This document shows, piece by piece, positions 63,482 through 64,000 of a stretch of DNA of 64,000 bases (position 1 is the first letter of the stretch; each line of letters opens with the position of its first letter). This stretch comes from Zeimonas sp046347945 (lineage in GTDB: Bacteria; Pseudomonadota; Gammaproteobacteria; Burkholderiales; Burkholderiaceae_E), in the NCBI GenBank assembly GCA_046347945.1, contig JAXMFB010000003.1:352895-416894 (forward strand), read 5' to 3'. Both the position numbers and the translations under genes were made by a program. The notes beneath the pieces are model-generated. The model ran no database searches and was not told where the DNA came from. It worked only from the letters and a program-made list of their open reading frames with translations.

Positions 63482-64000
63482 CGCGGGCCGAGTATTCGAT
63501 CGATGCGTCGTCGGGGAAGCTGGCCGGGTTCGCGAAGTACAGGCGTGCGGACTCCTTCGCCTGCGGCGACGGATTCGCCGGCGTCGAGGCGTCGACGTAT
63601 TCGCTGCGAAGGGCGCGGCGTCGTGACTTCCACGCGGTCGAAGATCGGTGAATCGGACCGAGCCAGGTTCGCGACGCTCGGGTTGTAGCCCGTGCCGTCG
63701 TGGCTGAACGGCTCCTGGGCGAGCGTGATGTGCTGGCGCAATTGCCGCGACGGAACGACCTCGGCCGGATAGTCGTCGCCGTCGGCGCTGCGGGCGCGGT
63801 AGCCCGGTCGACGCGTGTGCCGGTTCGACGCGGGCCGATGTTCCTGCGGGCGCGCCCGCGCATCGCGAGCGAACTCGGCTGCGGCGAGTCCGGCGTCCGG
63901 TCGTCGGGCCCGGTACCGCGCTTCCACGCGCCGGCCATCAGAAATTTCACAATTTCGGCGTGTAGGGCTTGGCCGGCAGCCGATGCCCTCTGTTCGCCAC
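63482..64000 (-). other. 519-base right end with a broken, unidentified minus-strand coding signal
   Basis: No intact gene is recognised. Minus-strand frames contain protein-like pieces that appear to follow each other across a frame change: QHITLAQEPFSHDGTGYNPS and NLARSDSPIFDRVEV in one frame (about 63630-63745), then SEYVDASTPANPSPQAKES and ARLYFANPASFPDDASIEYS in another (about 63490-63605), ending near 63470 inside the hslU stop region. A further piece, KFLMAGAWKRGTGPDD, begins near 63950. This could be a decayed or error-containing gene convergent with hslU. I cannot name a family. Confidence 0.35.

Overview
This 64 kb window is a gene-dense, very GC-rich chromosomal segment of a betaproteobacterium, most likely order Burkholderiales. 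The evidence is an S-adenosylhomocysteine riboswitch in front of ahcY, the metK | lpxL-like pair | dapF | DUF484 | xerC order, a DksA of the CEETGEPIG type, dksA-STAS-hslVU linkage, and tandem DUF3391/HD-GYP proteins. I see no rRNA, tRNA, CRISPR array or intact insertion sequence.

Layout. (a) 1-3960, minus strand: a tightly overlapping operon for an extracytoplasmic redox system (di-heme peroxidase lipoprotein, porin, FMN-binding protein, ApbE flavin transferase, start of a membrane protein) behind a palindromic operator. (b) 4001-6706: truncated ABC-2 permease, DUF1615 lipoprotein, cysK. (c) 6783-12951: a LysR regulator divergent from a VOC protein, a complete TRAP transporter (DctQ, M, P), a fumarylacetoacetate-hydrolase-family enzyme and maleylacetoacetate isomerase; this looks like uptake and catabolism of an aromatic-derived organic acid. 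(d) 12965-16401: an inserted island (Rieske/FAD oxidoreductase, DUF488, nitrobindin-like protein). It is flanked by a glmS 3' fragment on the left and a maiA relic on the right, so the maiA-glmS junction is present twice. (e) 16416-28000: glmS, glmU, a DUF6279 lipoprotein, a sodium:solute symporter, ubiB, a secreted unknown, rhomboid protease, small envelope proteins and a TDT transporter. (f) 27848-38131: ttcA-folB-folM, YihG-type acyltransferase, MidA-like methyltransferase, di-heme c-type protein, cca, NDUFA9-like protein, slt, 5-FCL. (g) 38165-45801: methyl cycle genes ahcY-tlyA-metF under a SAH riboswitch, bracketed by two HD-GYP paralogues whose HD dyad is degenerate, then pdxH. (h) 46.5-52.1 kb: a czcCBA-type metal efflux operon broken by very many single-base indels that also run into metK. 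(i) 53.5-63.5 kb: two lipid A acyltransferase-like genes, dapF, DUF484, xerC, a Zur-like Fur protein with a COG0523 GTPase, dksA, a STAS protein and hslVU.

How the genes work together. Region (a) fits a covalently flavinylated electron-transfer system coupled to c-type haem. Region (c) pairs import with the last steps of ring-cleavage catabolism. Region (g) is a coherent SAM/SAH recycling and methylation unit. The Fur/COG0523/DksA trio resembles a zinc-sparing module.

Sequence quality. Frames are broken in metK, the czc genes, folM and xerC. metK and xerC are normally required, so most of these breaks are probably uncorrected indel errors rather than gene decay. Exact boundaries in 46.5-52.5 kb are approximate. 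All family names rest on motif recognition by eye; no database search was run.
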